Shown one piece after another: positions 37,470-48,107 of a stretch of DNA of 64,000 nt; positions within the stretch are counted from its first letter, which is position 1, and every line of letters begins with the position of its first letter. Source of the DNA: Andrena cerasifolii (taxonomy: Eukaryota; Arthropoda; Insecta; Hymenoptera; Andrenidae); the NCBI RefSeq assembly GCF_050908995.1, contig NC_135118.1, positions 6,696,001 through 6,760,000 of the forward strand. Direction: 5' to 3'. The notes under the pieces were generated by a model. That model ran no database searches. It worked only from the letters and a program-made list of their open reading frames with translations, and was not told the DNA's origin. A program made the position numbers and the translations under genes.

Positions 37470-38238
37470 ACAAGGAACACTATTCAATTGATGATGGAAT
37501 CACGCAGATTTCTTTATATAGACCGAAAGTATGTGTCACAAAGGTCACAAAAATGTAAATTAAAGATGCTCCCAACGGCTGGTCTGACATTGAAAAATCG
37601 ACAAAGGTGGAACAGGGGAAAAAAGAAAAATGAGGGAAAGAGAATAACAAATCTGTGTGTTCAAATTTAAATATCTCTATTATATAAAAATACATTATAG
37701 TAATCTTGTCGACAAGAAGGTTCATTAATGATTGATAATAGTTAGAAAAAGTTAATGATAATAAAAGATAATAATGATGTCAGTGACATGTTTAGACTGT
37801 CTCGTTGATCAAGGTATGAAAGAAACAGTGTTCGCTCGTTGCAGTCATTGTGAAATTTATTATTGCTTCAATCACTTTTTTAAACCTTCTTGTCGACAAG
37901 ATTATCATAAATGTAATGGTTAATATTACCCACTGTTGTGATTTCATTAGTATTATCATTAATTTTTTCTAATTACTATCTATCATTAATCTATTATCAT
38001 TCATGTACTATAATGTATTTTCATATAATAGAGATAATTAAATTTGAACACACGGATTTGTCATTCTCTTTCCCTCATTTTTCTTCTTTCCCGGCTTCCA
38101 CCTTTGTCGATTTTTCAAGGTCGGACCAGCTTTCGGGAGCATCTTTAGTTTACATTTTTGTGACTTTTGTAACATATACTTTCGATCTGTATAAAAAAAT
38201 CTGCGCCATTCCATCATCAATTGAATAGTGTTCCTTGT
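37470..38238. mobile_element. Foldback element carrying a transposase tail at its centre
   Basis: The arms (about 37470-37735 and 37880-38238) are inverted copies: acaaggaacactattcaatt then gatgatgg at the outside, through a gtcacaaa..tgtaaa..aaagatgct block, agaaaaatgagggaaagaga, ataca.tata and a cttgtcgacaag palindrome near the middle. Both arms keep an open frame of about 80 codons ending in ..IPSSIE, and the opposite strand is also open for 60 codons in both arms, so the arms have diverged by substitution more than by indel. The centre encodes the cysteine-rich segment listed next. Confidence 0.85.
37774..37923 (+). pseudogene. C-terminal zinc-ribbon-like fragment of a transposase
   Basis: A 49-codon frame at the foldback centre encodes a cysteine/histidine-rich peptide: Cys at 6, 9, 23, 26, 31, 40 and 47, His at 25, 34 and 45. 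The order is TCLDC, a KET segment, RCSHC, YYC, then PSCRQDYHKC, followed by a stop. The spacing CxxC-x13-CxxC-x4-C..C..YH resembles the zinc-ribbon tail at the very end of piggyBac-type transposases; I infer this from the pattern only. An in-frame stop lies just upstream, so only the last exon portion survives. The end of the frame lies inside the right arm, so the arms are the 3' flank of the original element. Confidence 0.55.
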
Positions 38239-39025
38239 AAGGGAACTGTCACGACGGAGGGCTGCGCGCAGCCGCGAGGATAAGGGTCGTGAAATGTTTT
38301 CGTAACTTCTCTTATAATTTTACGCTCGAGTGTTTTGAGTCTATAGCGCATTAAAACTATACTACCCAACAAAGCATAATTTTTTTCGCAGTTCCGTTAC
38401 TTAATTCTAAATAAAATCATCTAATCACTTTGTATATATACATGTTCGTATTTGGTTTATTTTAAATTTCTTAATTTCTGTCCATTTGGGGTAATTACGA
38501 ACAGCGTGTTTGGAGCTATTACGGACGATGGCATCTACCCCTTTTTCTTAACATTTCGAAGTTTTTATGTGTCCAGTATCCCACAATTATATTAGAAAGA
38601 ATATACGTGCATATTCGTTGAAAGATCTTTAGATACCCGTGAAAGAGTTTAAAGATTGATAAAGGTCAATCAGTCGCGCAACAAATAAATATTCAATCCC
38701 ACGAACAACAAAAATTCGATCAAACAAGAAGTTAGTCTGTGTCAGACCCACAGCGTGGAAGAACACCAGTGTTTTCCACAACCAAGAGATCTTTAAGCAA
38801 CCGTTCGCATTTACCCCGCTAGCTGCGGATAATTGCGAGCAGAAAGAGTATTATCTTTCTTTCAAAAAATCATTTCTTTATTAAAGTATCTATAATTCTT
38901 TGTGCTGTGTTTGTAAATAATGAACCAAAGTTCGTGTATCTATAAAGTGAACCTAATTAGAATCAATACTTTTGTTTCAATTTAACTTTTCCCTTAAGTG
39001 TTCGTAATTCCCCTACTCTCCCCTA

Positions 39026-40335
39026 TAACACATCAGATAGAAGTAGATATGTATTGATACTCTCTGTAAACAGGAGAATTCAATTCAGATGCCCATAAAA
39101 CGAATGACTGTACCAGCGCAAGATGCTCAGAATTGCGAACTCTGCAAATATAAAGACGTTTTACAAGACCGGACGCTTGTAACGCAAATCTTACAAGAAA
39201 CATGTAGCTACATAATAATTTTGTTCCACCCTAGCGAGTTTCACGACCGTTTAATTGGAACTTGGGGTCTTGTTAAAGCGATTGATAGTATAATAAAGAT
39301 TTGATTATTTCTTGCCCTTAATCTTGGCAATATTATATCAGGCTCCGCGGGGGATTATCGCGGTCCGGGAAAATATCTCATTTTCACGCCTCGCGCGCCC
39401 CGTGTCGCTTCTGATCTACGCCGATGTTCAAACTTGTTCTGCAACTTAATCGTATAAATGAAGTAACCGCGCGAGATCGTATCGGCGCGGATATGAACGC
39501 CGACTAATTAGCACTTCGTTATCTGACCTCGTAAAATTTATGCCGCCCGACGATACGGTCCCGTATCGTACTCTAACACAATAACACAGAAGCGGGGGCC
39601 CGTGGATATCCCTCTGAAAACCGTTTCCTCCATTCGGTTCCACTTTTTTGCCCCGCTCTAACTAAGAATATTGCCATTCCACATCGCCACCGCCGGATGT
39701 AGCCGCGGTGTGTCCGGTTGCTCATGAAGTATACATTGTTGCCTATCGCGTAAACCAGTATGCGAGGAATCGCTGGGAGATACAAGGGGATTCTAAATGA
39801 TTTCCTTCAGAACCGTTCTACAACAGGCAGGTAACGGGCCGTAAGGATGTTCTGGACGCTAACTTTATATTCCTCCACTTCCACGCAACATCCTCATCTT
39901 ATCTGGCTTCGAGTGCCCTATCAAACTTTTCCTTGTAGAACAGTGATACAATATCCACTTGTACGAGTCCGCGGGAAATTACGTGGCTCCTCTTTCTCGC
40001 AAACTCCCATTAGACGGGGGTCGTGACTACTTGGACCGGTAGTTCATCGCGGTTTAACAGAGATCGTAGAGAGGGATGCGACTGGTGTCACCCAAGGAAA
40101 TAGTACAATTTAGATTAAACCTGTGGTGGGAGGGCAAACGAGTTGAATCAGAATTATTAATTTGTGCAAGACGACACTTAGAATATTTAAAGTGCTAAGA
40201 TCAGGTGCTGCATTTTGGACGTGAAAGTTAATAACGTATATGTTAAAAGAAAACTGTCAAACTGACAAAAAAGAAGCTGTTTAAGCTTTGATCGAAATTT
40301 GACTTCTCCTCGTTTGCCCGCCTACCGGAAAAATA
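39026..40335. other. Non-coding stretch, partly CpG-rich
   Basis: No gene recognised. A 71-codon frame at 39089-39304 has ordinary amino-acid composition but no recognised domain or splice context. 39.3-39.6 kb is CpG-rich. Confidence 0.45.
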
Positions 40336-40343
40336 TACTGTGA

Positions 40344-40658
40344 CAGTGGCGCACCCAGAGGGGAAGCTCGGGGGCCCTGGCACCCCCAAAGAAAAAGGAA
40401 AAATGAGATTAATGTGAGCACGACTGAAGTAATTCAAGAGCTTTGTAAAAACAAAAGAAAATTCAATTTTATTATTATTATCATCGATGGGAAACCCTTG
40501 AGAATAATTTATTTACTTACCCTTTAGAATATTTAATAATCTATTCTTTAAATAAATTTGTATAATCACCTAATGAATTTTATTGAATTTGCATTAAGAA
40601 TATTTTTATCCCGAGTAAATATTATACCCTTAATATTTCAATCCTGAGTGCGCCACTG
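40344..40658 (+). mobile_element. hAT-type MITE, full-length copy
   Basis: Left end CAGTGGCGCACCCAGAGGGG and right end CTGAGTGCGCCACTG pair at their outer parts (CAGTGGCGCAC). The flanking 8-mers tactgtga (40336-40343) and cactgtga (40659-40666) agree at seven of eight positions, the length expected for hAT. Related copies at 7851-8035 and 53202-54458 share actgaagtaattcaagagct and ataatcacctaatgaatttt. 315 bp, non-coding, and the best available reference copy for the family in this window. Confidence 0.88.
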
Positions 40659-40666
40659 CACTGTGA

Positions 40667-43434
40667 TCCCAACCCGTAAGTAAACAATGGACTGAAGACA
40701 GGACACAAACAATTTCGCATTCATATGTACATGATTGTTATGAATGGTTAAAGCTTCAACACCTGGTAAAAGATTGCTGTTGTTCCTACATAGGTCCCTA
40801 TAATAACGAATTCACGTTTAGTATATAGCTGTTGTTACTGATCATGTACTTGATATCTACGTCTTAACATTTCGACCCAAGATAGGGGTTCCTGCAGGAG
40901 CTCCTGCATTAAACATGGGGTGTCCCGTACTCGCGATAGAGCGATAAATAAGCGAACCTAAAATGTAGGATAAAATTTGTTTATTACAACATTACAAGGC
41001 TTCCTTCGCGAGAGAAGTAGCTGCGAATGTCCGTCCAGAACGTGGCCACCTGACTGTGCCTCGACCTGATGCTTTATCTGCACACTTCCACGCGAATTTA
41101 TTTGACGCCAATATATCCGTCTTAAGCGCCGAGGTGGGTATACAGCGCGCATCTGCGTGACGGCTATATCCGTCTCAAACGCTGAGGGATTAAGAAAGGG
41201 GTCAGCTCGAAGGAAACCGCCATCCAGGAGCGGACGCGTAATAGAGCAATCGAGGAGTTAATTACAGAAAATATTCTGTTACAGAGCACGGACCATAAGT
41301 AGTTCGCTCTCTCGATCATGTCCAGCACGCGTGCGCGCGTGACATCCGCTGACGTCCGCCCCGGCCGATCAGGGGGGCAGATACATACGCGATCAGCCCA
41401 TTCTTACGTATACCCCGAATTAATTAGCTGACGATCGCCGTCACTCTAATTGGGCTAATTAACGGACGTTAAGCAACCGCGCGATACGCCCAATCGTCAG
41501 CCTCTCGAGAGCTGCCTCTCCGCGAACCTGCGCCTACTCATCGCGCCAAAAACTCGTTCCCCCGTTTAATATGACAGCTCGGAATTCCAGTCTCGCCCCT
41601 CCGCGCGGCTGATCGATCGGACGGTCGATCCCTGTCGCCGATCATCGATCACGGCTCGATGATAAGCAACTTTCTGTCCCGTCCAGCGATAGGCATTGTC
41701 AAGGCTTGCTCGGGGGATACCTGGAATTCCGACCGCTTGTGTGGAAGCAATGAGCAATCAGCTCTTCGATGACACGTTACTGGATCGTTTTGGATCAGCT
41801 TGTCGATGATTAGTAAGTTCGAGGTGATTTGTTGGGATTGGGAGGTGACGAGTGTTTTGCTGGGACCGGCTTGGAGTGGTTTGTACCTGTGGGTTTCTTG
41901 GAGATTCGAATTTACACCGTTTCATGTCTGTGGGGTTGTACATTGATTCTCTGAATAAGGTTGTTAGGGAAACTGTCAGAAATCAAGCGGAGAATATTGA
42001 TGTATCACTGTTCATCTGAGGTAACGTATGTCGATAGTCGTATTGTGTAAAAGTCACTCAGCCTTTTACTTCGGATAGTTCGTGTATATAATATGTAGGA
42101 AGTATAGCGTTGCCAGTAGTGAAAGGAGAAGAGTAGTTGGCAGGCCTTTGTACGCTAAGTAGCAACGTCCATTGAATTGTAGGTTCCGGAGGATCATAGT
42201 TAATTACCGTGAACACAACAAGGAAACACTGATGCAGAGCTTTATCCAGGCATAGTCCTGTGAAAGAGCATTTGTGGAACTGCCAAGAACGTTCAGGTTA
42301 TTTGAGAGTGGACCAGTCACACAGGGAAGGCTAAGCTAGCAAAATTGAGAGGCCCAGTGGAAAATAGGCGCATGCGACTGTTTTATGATTATATTAGGAG
42401 GTGGCGGAATTACACTAAATTGCAGGAACGAATTAATGGTACGAAGAAACAAAAATTGAAGTATGCAAAAGTGGTATGTGTCCGATTTTCACCGAGTCCC
42501 TCAAGTACCGAGAATCTCTCCAGACGAGAAATGGTACAGGCTGATAAGAAACACCTGACGAGTACAAAGCGAAGTCACCACAGTGGCAACGAGCTGCCAA
42601 GAATCAGAATCCAAGCAAACACCAATCCCAAAAAATCGCTTTCAGAATTTACCATCCTCAAACTTCACCCCGCGCGGTAACCTGTCATCGCCATCACTTG
42701 CACCACCCCAACTGCTCGCCGTTCAAGCTACAAACTAATCGACCACTCGTCCCAGGTGTCTCCTCTGCCATCAGCCATCCACCGATGCCTCTGCCATTAA
42801 AAAGAGCCTGAAACACGCTTTCGTCTATCAAAAGAAAATCGCCCCGCGCACTTCGTTAAGATAAGCCACCATCTTTCCAAGCAACACCGTGGCCAGCATG
42901 TGGCGTGGCCTCCATTTCAAGAAAATAGACGGGCCCCGCTGCTCCGAAGCTTCCCAATACGGGCGATTATGGGGCGGATTAAAAAAATCAGGCGAACAGG
43001 TGCGAAGTGTGAGCCAGCTGGCTCGCGGCGACGTGTTCGCCCTTTTATCAGAGCGCAACGGCGCATCGCGATCTCTCGCGACGAGACACCGGGACACCAT
43101 TGTTCCTCGATTGTCGCGTTCAATTCTCAGGGCCTGACGGCCGCGCTTTCCACCGATACGACGTCCTGTCGGCGGCCCCTTATCGGGACACCAGCAGCCA
43201 CCTTGGCAGCCTCGAATAAGCGGCGTGACTTTGCTCCGTCGACTAATCGGATCGGCCCGCGAAAACGCCAATCCTGTGATTCCGCCGTGCTGCAACGCGG
43301 CTCTCTTGCTGGCTGATTTTTCCGTTCGACGGAATCGACGGGGTTGCGGCGGGGAGAAGTCGCTCTCTGGAGAATGCTTGTGCTTAGAAATTGTAGGTAC
43401 AAGTGCGCGCGGTTCAGGTGATTTTTATTATGTA
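40667..43434. other. Non-coding stretch, CpG-rich parts
   Basis: No gene recognised. 41.27-41.5 kb combines CpG-rich DNA with TAATTAG/CTAATTAA cores. A short direct repeat (atatccgtcttaagcgccga at 41113 and atatccgtctcaaacgctga at 41166) is present. 42.8-43.4 kb is CpG-rich with overlapping chance frames on both strands. Confidence 0.5.
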
Positions 43435-43436
43435 TA

Positions 43437-43981
43437 GGGAGTCCGGGACAGTTGACCACATGGGAGAGTTGAGCCGCTTCAAATATATGTTTTAAATTTC
43501 GCGGTAGACGGGCGGCCATAGCGTGCGAATTCTTTACCGTTACCATGTTATGTAACGAAGTGACGATCGGTAGTCCGCTTTAGCTGTGAGTCAGGAAAAC
43601 TTGTTTCTTCGTGGTCAGAGTGAAATACAAAGTAAAAGCTCAATTAAAGTATATAAGATAATTATTGTCTAAAGTTTGTGGCTACTTATTATAAACTAAA
43701 GCCAATTGTAGTTTGTTTTTTATTTGTTCCCGAGTTACTAGGGTATGGTCAAATCTACCCACATGGGGGATCATATCTCCCAGCACTCGGGGAGAGATGA
43801 GCCAAATCTCATTTTTTATAAAATTTAATTTAGTGCTTATTTATTAACTTATTGAAATGATATAACCCTCAAATTATAGTCTGATAACAAGGCTTTACTG
43901 TGACATAAATATACATGCATCTCATACCCTAGATTTCATGGACCTTCAAGTAAAAGGTGGTTCAACTCTCCCGGACTCCCG
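43437..43981. mobile_element. TA-flanked element with GGGAGTCCGGGA ends, theme GGGAGAGTTGA
   Basis: Left end agggagtccgggacagttga then ccacatgggagagttgagcc; right end ttcaactctcccggactccc. TA at 43435-43436 and 43982-43983. Inside (43741-43808) the phrases ggtcaaatctacccacatgg and ggggagagatgagcc repeat the left-end wording. 545 bp, AT-rich and non-coding. Same end type as 37347, 46508 and 53562. Confidence 0.78.
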
Positions 43982-43983
43982 TA

Positions 43984-46505
43984 GTAGATTTTTCTTCTGA
44001 TATGAGTGTCTGGAATGACTCTTACCTCTTTGTAGTGGATTTCTTTAATCTCTTTTAATAACCTTGTTACCTTTCAATACATTTTCTAGGTAAATAAATT
44101 TTTTAAATAAGTTAAGTTCGTGGTTTAAAACTACACAATTTCGCAATTATAATTTTTCGCTTGTACCGAATTGTTTCTGAGATGTTCAAGAAAATATCCG
44201 AGCCCGAACTTTGAGTGCTGTTTTCACCCCCTCGACGTGGACGATGTTGGTAAAAAAAATGCGTGTCAAATATTTCCACGAGTTCTCAAGGAGGATAATC
44301 AAGGTTGTATTATTAATGAATGATCTCCATACACCACTCTATTTTCCTATCTCCTACATTTTCATGACGCTATTCCCAAAAACAAGAACAGCTACCTATA
44401 GTGAATTCTCCCAAGCCCCCCACCAAGCGGTCCACTCAAAAACTAAATTCCTCCCCAAACTCAACCCACCCCCAATCCCCACAAAACCTTACCCAACCCC
44501 TCACGTGGTTCCACGATGAAGAACCCGCGTTACAGAACTAACACGTTTCAGATTCCTGTCCCATGCCCCGGAGCGCGCCTAAAAAAGACCATTCACGGTA
44601 CACGCTCCATTGGGGGTACGTGAGCTCGCAAATCGATGCTGCTCATATCTCCGTTTTGTTTTCTTCGCGTTACACGGCTTGTCAGTCCAAGTTAAACAGC
44701 CATGTAAGAAGTACGATCCGCGCACGCAGGGGATATTAAACGCGACGCGACAAGGTGGTAAACGCGGACAGCACGGCAAGAAGATACACGCAATTCCACG
44801 AGATTAACCGGCACGATATATTATAAGGCGGTTTTTCTCCCATCGGGGCAGTATCCGTTGGATTTACACAGAAGGCCTGGGGGCATGGTCGTCAAACCTG
44901 TACGATAAAATTAACTTGTAACGTCTGGACGCGAGGGCGCGGGCACGATCTCTCGCAGCACCGCGGTCCGGCACTCGAGATTCGCCCATTCCGCAAATTA
45001 ATACGGCCCGTCGAAACGAGATGGAAATTTATTTCTCCGGCTCCTCCGGCTCCCTCGCCCGCCGCCCACCCTCGACCCTCGCCCGTTCACCTCGCGCCAC
45101 GGCGCTCTAATTAGATTTTTAGGATCCCGAGATCCGTATCGGCGATTCCCGTACGCGTGACAAGAAAGCACGCCCCGGCAATTGAAGTCCCCGGGCCCCC
45201 GGTTTTAATAACCGGTGCGGTTCTCGTTAGATCCCGCGGCTAGATTTTCTGACAGGGAACACAGGCCCCGGCTATCTCTCCTCTCACACAGAGGTTGTAA
45301 CAATAAACCGTGAGATGCCCAACCGCGATTTCTAATTAGCAAGCCGAGTAACGAGTAGGTGGAATCTTAAGCGTCCACTGCTGTACATGTGTAGCGAGGC
45401 TTCTTTTCGTGCCGGCTGTCTCTCTTTCTTCCTCTCCCCTCCTGCTCGCGGATCGTTTCCGAGTGTAGGTACGTACGAAAAGAAACGAGTCGACGTTTCT
45501 CGTGTTGATGACTCGTGGTGCGCTAAACAAAACGAGCTAATTAACGGGGCCGCAGGATGGAGAGATACAAACTTGCGTGTCGTTAAACCCTCCTCTTCTT
45601 ATCCACGATTATGCATTCCGCGATGGCCGTGCACGGTGCACAAGCGGCCCGGATCGCCCGTCGGCGTTTTATTGCTCCCTCTACCTGGCCACTGATAAGG
45701 CAGCGTTATTTAAAGCCGGCGCTTATTATATTATTCCATTGTCGCTATTAAAGCGCGTCTTGTTACGCTCGTTCGCCGTCGCGCCGCCAACGGCTGGCAA
45801 TAAACGCTACGCGGTATCTGCCGTTCGAGTTTTCCTGCTTTTCCGCCCTCCCTTTCGCGGTTCATTTTACAGCCGGCCGTTACGATCGTAAAATGTGTTC
45901 TATCACACTTAGAATGGATTTATACAATTATTCTCGGAACGGAAGCGGCTAGCAGCCGACGATCGCGCGTAATTTGTTTGAAACTCGTTCGGTACACGAC
46001 TCCGCCTTGCGCTCCTTCCTTTACCGCGCCGTCGTGTTTCCTAATTGAGGGAGGCTTTAAAAAAAATTCTGTTAGATATCTTGCATGTAGCGACCGTTAA
46101 TAGTCCGTAGAACAGAGGTGTTTTATGTTTCCTCGGGTTCGACGCGGGGGGGGGGGGGAATGAAATGGACACAAAGATAAAATGTAAAGTAAAAAGTTAG
46201 ATATATAACGTTGGATCTGAATTTCTTACACTGTGCCTGGTGGCTTTTGGAATAGGAATACACGAGGCTGAGGAAATGCAGTGGGTTTTTAAGGGTTTCG
46301 GAGAGTAAGAGATGAGATGACGGGGTAGGGGAGGAGTGCAGGACTTTTGTAAGATGTCGCAGTGGATAGGATGACGATGGATGGCAGGGATGATAGTGCT
46401 TGCGATTACGTAGCGATTGATTAATTGATATGATTCATGCTTGCGGAGATAGTCGGAGATATACCTACAATATAACTTTTTCCGCGAGTCGTGAATAAAT
46501 AAGGG
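43984..46505. other. Non-coding stretch, CpG-rich from 44.8 kb
   Basis: 44.9-46.0 kb is very CpG-rich with scattered TAATTA/CTAATTAG cores (45110, 45331, 45537) and no coding signal. It could contain regulatory DNA. Nothing else recognised. Confidence 0.5.
46146..46158 (+). repeat. Run of 13 G
   Basis: Uninterrupted G run, likely length-polymorphic and prone to sequencing error. Confidence 0.9.
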
Positions 46506-46507
46506 TA

Positions 46508-47409
46508 AGGGAGACCGGGGCAGAATGTAACAAGAAAAGTTTTCACAGTTTTTTCTCGAAAGTGTTTTCCTCAATCAGGAAATAATTTGCGTGATTTACT
46601 ACTTACATATTTGGTGAACTAATTGCATGAAAGTACGTGACAAAGTCTTGGACACTTAAACATCTAGCTTCATCTTAAACAAATCTGAACCTTTGTTACA
46701 ATGTGCACCAGTCCTGGGGTAAATTGTAACACATCTATTTTACTTATTTAAATACAAATATGAACACCAATAAACATTTCTAAAAAATATAAATGCAAAC
46801 ACATATCATTATCAAACATTTGATATACATGAGTTAAACAATATTTGCTTTTTCATCTGATTCTATCAAAGTTTTCTTTTTCCCTTTCTTTATTTTTGTC
46901 TTTATACTTTTTTTTTATACTTCTTGAATTCTCCATTGTTCTCTTGTGCGTCTAGAGCATATTTTTCTGATGTGTCAACAAATAGCTTGCTTTATCACCA
47001 TTTAAAGCGGAGTAACTAGTAGCTTGTTATAATTTACCCCGAGCTTGAATTTTTGCGTTTTACCTCAGCAAACGAGAAACTAAACATCAAATTACTAAAA
47101 TGCGTACACATTATAATAAACCAATGTATACTGATTCGTTTGCTGCAAAAAAAGCAAAAATTCAAACGGTTTCTAATGACGGTTAATTGAAACAAAAGTG
47201 CTAAGACAACATTTATTTACGTGCTCTAAATACTAAAATTTTGTGCTATAACCACAAATTGAAAACATAACGCTTGTTTGTGTCACTTAAACCGACTGTG
47301 CTGATATCGTCAAGCAGCTCTCGGATGCTGTGGGTTACCAGATTTGTCGTTCAAAAGATTTTACTTATGTTACAATTTTCCCCGTGTTACAATCTGTCCC
47401 GGTCTCCCC
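46508..47409. mobile_element. TA-flanked element with GGGAGACCGGGGCA ends, theme ATGTAAC
   Basis: Left AGGGAGACCGGGGCAGAATG then taac; right GTTACAATCTGTCCCGGTCT then cccc. TA on both sides (46506-46507, 47410-47411). The wording ttgttacaatgtgcacc...ctggggtaaattgtaacac (46693-46733), ttataatttaccccg (47028-47042) and gttacaattttccccgtgtt (47369-47388) repeats the end phrase inside the element in both orientations. 902 bp, AT-rich and non-coding. Confidence 0.82.
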
Positions 47410-47510
47410 TATGTGCATTACAGTAAAGTAAATTATTCCTTCGATAGTAGGTAGGTATATTAGAAATCTGCTTCCATATGGAATAACTACTACTTATTGT
47501 GTCAAAATAT

Positions 47511-47610
47511 TAGGGGTGTACAAGTACCCGAAATTACGGGACCGATTTGCGATTCGTGAACCGATTTTCTTACTTAAAAATTCTTATACCTGATCACGCT
47601 GCAAAATCAC
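47511..47610 (+). mobile_element. Partial copy of the TAGGGGTGT..GTACCCG element
   Basis: taggggtgtacaagtacccg then aaattacg, gatttgcgattcgtgaaccg and attttct, followed by cctgatcacgctgcaaaatc. This is a direct repeat of 47794-47890. No right-hand end was found, so it is truncated or was separated by the neighbouring foldback. Confidence 0.65.
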
Positions 47611-47644
47611 AACTTAAAAGTTTTCGGTTTAAAATTTAGTTTTG

Positions 47645-48107
47645 GTAGATTTTGGTGAAATTGAGGACCTTTAAGCAAGAGGGGTGCAGCTCCATCTTTA
47701 CCAACTTCAAATAAATTAGAAAACACTTGTTACAAAATTATTGCTTCGACTTAACACTCGAAAGAGAACACTAATTGAAAAAAATATTTTTTCTAGGGGT
47801 GTGCGAGTACCCGAAATTACGTAACTCGATTTGCAATCCGAGAACCGATTTTCCAGCTCAAAAATTCATATACCTGATCACACTGCAAAGTCACAAGAAA
47901 ATCGGTCCTCGAATCGCAAATCGAGTTCCATAATTTCGAGTACTCGCACGCTGCTAGAAAAAAAAATATTTTTCAATTAGTGTTCTCTTTTGAATGTTAA
48001 GTCAAGGCAATAATTTTTATAAACAGTGTTTTCTAATTTACTTGAAGTTGGTAAAGATGGGGCTGCACCCCTTTTGCTGGAAACTCCTTAACTTCACCAA
48101 AATCTAC
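47645..48107. mobile_element. Foldback element with a small element at its centre
   Basis: The arms 47645-47793 and 47957-48107 are inverted copies: gtagattttggtgaa, aggggtgcagc, ccatctttaccaacttcaa, taaattagaaaacac, aattattgc, gacttaaca and agagaacactaattgaaaaa. The centre is exactly filled by the 163-bp hairpin element listed next, so the whole unit can fold as one hairpin. No coding frame. Confidence 0.82.
47794..47956. mobile_element. Short hairpin MITE, hAT-like ends
   Basis: Left taggggtgtgcgagtacccg then aaattacg, aactcgatttgc, gagaaccgattttc; right gaaaatcggtcctcgaatcg, gcaaatcgagtt and ttcgagtactcgcacgctgc. The halves pair over about 60 bp. It lies at the fold point of the larger palindrome. 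The TAGGGGTG start suggests hAT, but the flanks are inverted rather than directly repeated, so no duplication can be shown. Confidence 0.65.

Larger units (their letters stand above)
37347..39023. mobile_element. TA-type element with AGGGGAGAGTAGGGG ends, theme GGGGTAAxTxCGAAC
   Basis: Right end reads, in reverse complement, GGGGAGAGTAGGGGAATTAC then gaacac; left is AGGGAGAGTAGGGGAATTAt then tgcgaac. TA follows on the right, and tg (a mutated TA) precedes on the left. The phrase cggggtaaatccgaacacc recurs near the left end, ggggtaattacgaacag at 38488, and its complement at about 38801-38818 (gttcgcatttaccccg). A 769-bp foldback is nested at 37470-38238. It belongs with the elements at 43437, 46508 and 53562 by end type. 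It has no coding frame of its own. Confidence 0.75.

Noticed and set aside
37480..38228. Paired 60-96-codon frames in the two arms of the 37.5-kb foldback as real genes
   Set aside because: They are the same sequence read in inverted copies, open on both strands, with no known domain. Their openness follows from the shared arms.
40860..41160. Possible solo LTR (tgtcccgtactcgcgatagag start, tttgtttattacaac inside)
   Set aside because: No defined right end or target duplication could be seen.
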